DNA of 51,782 bases, taken from positions 1 to 51,782 of the IMG/VR virus record IMGVR_UViG_3300020472_000039, one strand, 5' to 3'. Below the pieces are notes generated by a model, which had not been told where the DNA came from, ran no database searches, and was given only the letters and a program-made list of their open reading frames with translations. Made by a program: the position numbers and the translations under genes. This document shows positions 51,295-51,782 of the stretch, one piece after another (the first letter of the stretch is position 1; the number at the start of each line of letters is the position of its first letter). The stretch is from a virus.

Positions 51295-51782
51295 ATGGCT
51301 AATAAGATTCAGATTAAAAGAGGTGGAGACCTCTCAAATGCTGGTACTCCAGCTGCAGGTGAGTTAGTTTACAAAACTGGAACCAATGAACTTTTTGTTG
51401 GTGATGGTTCTACTGCAGCTAGTAGTTTAACAGCAGTCGGAGGTAGTGCTACTAGTGTTACACTAGGCGGGCATACAATGAATGATGTTGACATTGGTTC
51501 AGAATTTAATGATGTTGACGACCACTTAATGACATCGGGTGCAATCAAAGAAAAGATTGAGAGTTATGGTTATTCAACCACTTCAGGAGATATTACAGGT
51601 GTAACTGCTGGAACAAATTTATCTGGTGGTGGCACGAGTGGTGCTGTTACTTTAAATGTAGATGATGCTTTCCTAATTAATAGTGGTAATGATACTACAA
51701 GTGGCACAATAACTGCTGCTGGATTTATATTACCAGCAAGTCACGCTACAGATAAAATTCAATTATATAATGGTGGTAATGA
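51295..51782 (+). CDS. Second Mtd-type tail fibre, 3' end missing
   Basis: ATG after AAGGAGTTAA. Opens MANKIQIKRGGDLSNAGTPA then GELVYKTGTNELFVGDGSTA, the same anchor domain as the previous gene. The motif LMTSGAIKEKIESYG and GVTAGTNLSGGGTSGAVTLN are standard fibre repeats. The frame is open at the window edge, so the receptor-binding tip is not seen. Confidence 0.75.
   Translation, partial: MANKIQIKRGGDLSNAGTPAAGELVYKTGTNELFVGDGSTAASSLTAVGGSATSVTLGGHTMNDVDIGSEFNDVDDHLMTSGAIKEKIESYGYSTTSGDITGVTAGTNLSGGGTSGAVTLNVDDAFLINSGNDTTSGTITAAGFILPASHATDKIQLYNGGN

Noticed and set aside
49991-51782. Diversity-generating retroelement suggested by the Mtd-like anchor
   Set aside because: No reverse transcriptase and no template/variable repeat in the window.
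1-51782. Temperate phage or prophage
   Set aside because: No integrase, excisionase pair, repressor/Cro arrangement or attachment site recognised; the single HTH protein is not enough.

Overview
The window looks like an essentially whole genome of a lytic, short-tailed (podovirus-type) bacteriophage with A+T-rich DNA. It has a large terminase, a P22-size portal, a scaffold and capsid pair, several small head-tail connector proteins, nozzle-like proteins, a series of large internal (ejection-type) virion proteins including one of 3113 residues, and Mtd-like tail fibres. I saw no tape measure, sheath, tail-tube, integrase or rRNA gene, and no tRNA. An outer-membrane-barrel-like protein and a peptidoglycan endopeptidase suggest a Gram-negative host. 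The marine or aquatic look is inference only.

Layout. There are two opposed blocks. The rightward late block runs from 36,419 to the right end (terminase small subunit, metallophosphoesterase, terminase large subunit, endolysin, portal, scaffold, capsid, connectors, fibres). If the molecule is circular or permuted it resumes at position 1 (fibre tail end, holin and envelope genes, nozzle, internal virion proteins) and stops at 21,892. The leftward early block runs from 36,256 down to 21,889. It carries small unknown genes, an HTH protein, a Cas4-like nuclease, a Sak3-type annealing protein, an SSB-like protein with an acidic DDLPF tail, a DUF932 protein, many tiny zinc-ribbon proteins, a Dam-type methylase, a DnaB-type helicase and a RuvC-like resolvase. 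The blocks diverge at about 36,257-36,418 and converge with a 4-bp overlap at 21,889-21,892, so one divergent control region serves the genome. No DNA or RNA polymerase gene was recognised, so replication probably uses the host polymerase with phage helicase, SSB, annealase and nuclease.

Most unusual feature. The early strand carries about 2 kb of gene-free DNA in several blocks (26,919-27,242; 28,977-29,276; 32,805-32,947; 34,246-35,273; 35,673-35,998). These are full of nested inverted repeats: an outer stem of 6-14 bp, an asymmetric bulge and an inner stem of 5-7 bp. Several stems are complete only when read as minus-strand RNA, where A-C mismatches become G-U pairs, and two are capped by GAAA tetraloops. 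The 1-kb block at 34,283-35,273 is a candidate large ornate non-coding RNA of the size class of GOLLD or ROOL. The smaller blocks look like structured leaders or small RNAs. Two blocks 2 kb apart share a perfect 15-nt complementarity.

Most genes are packed with ATGA, TAATG or GTG-stop overlaps and good AGGAGG-type ribosome binding sites. These were used to correct several starts.
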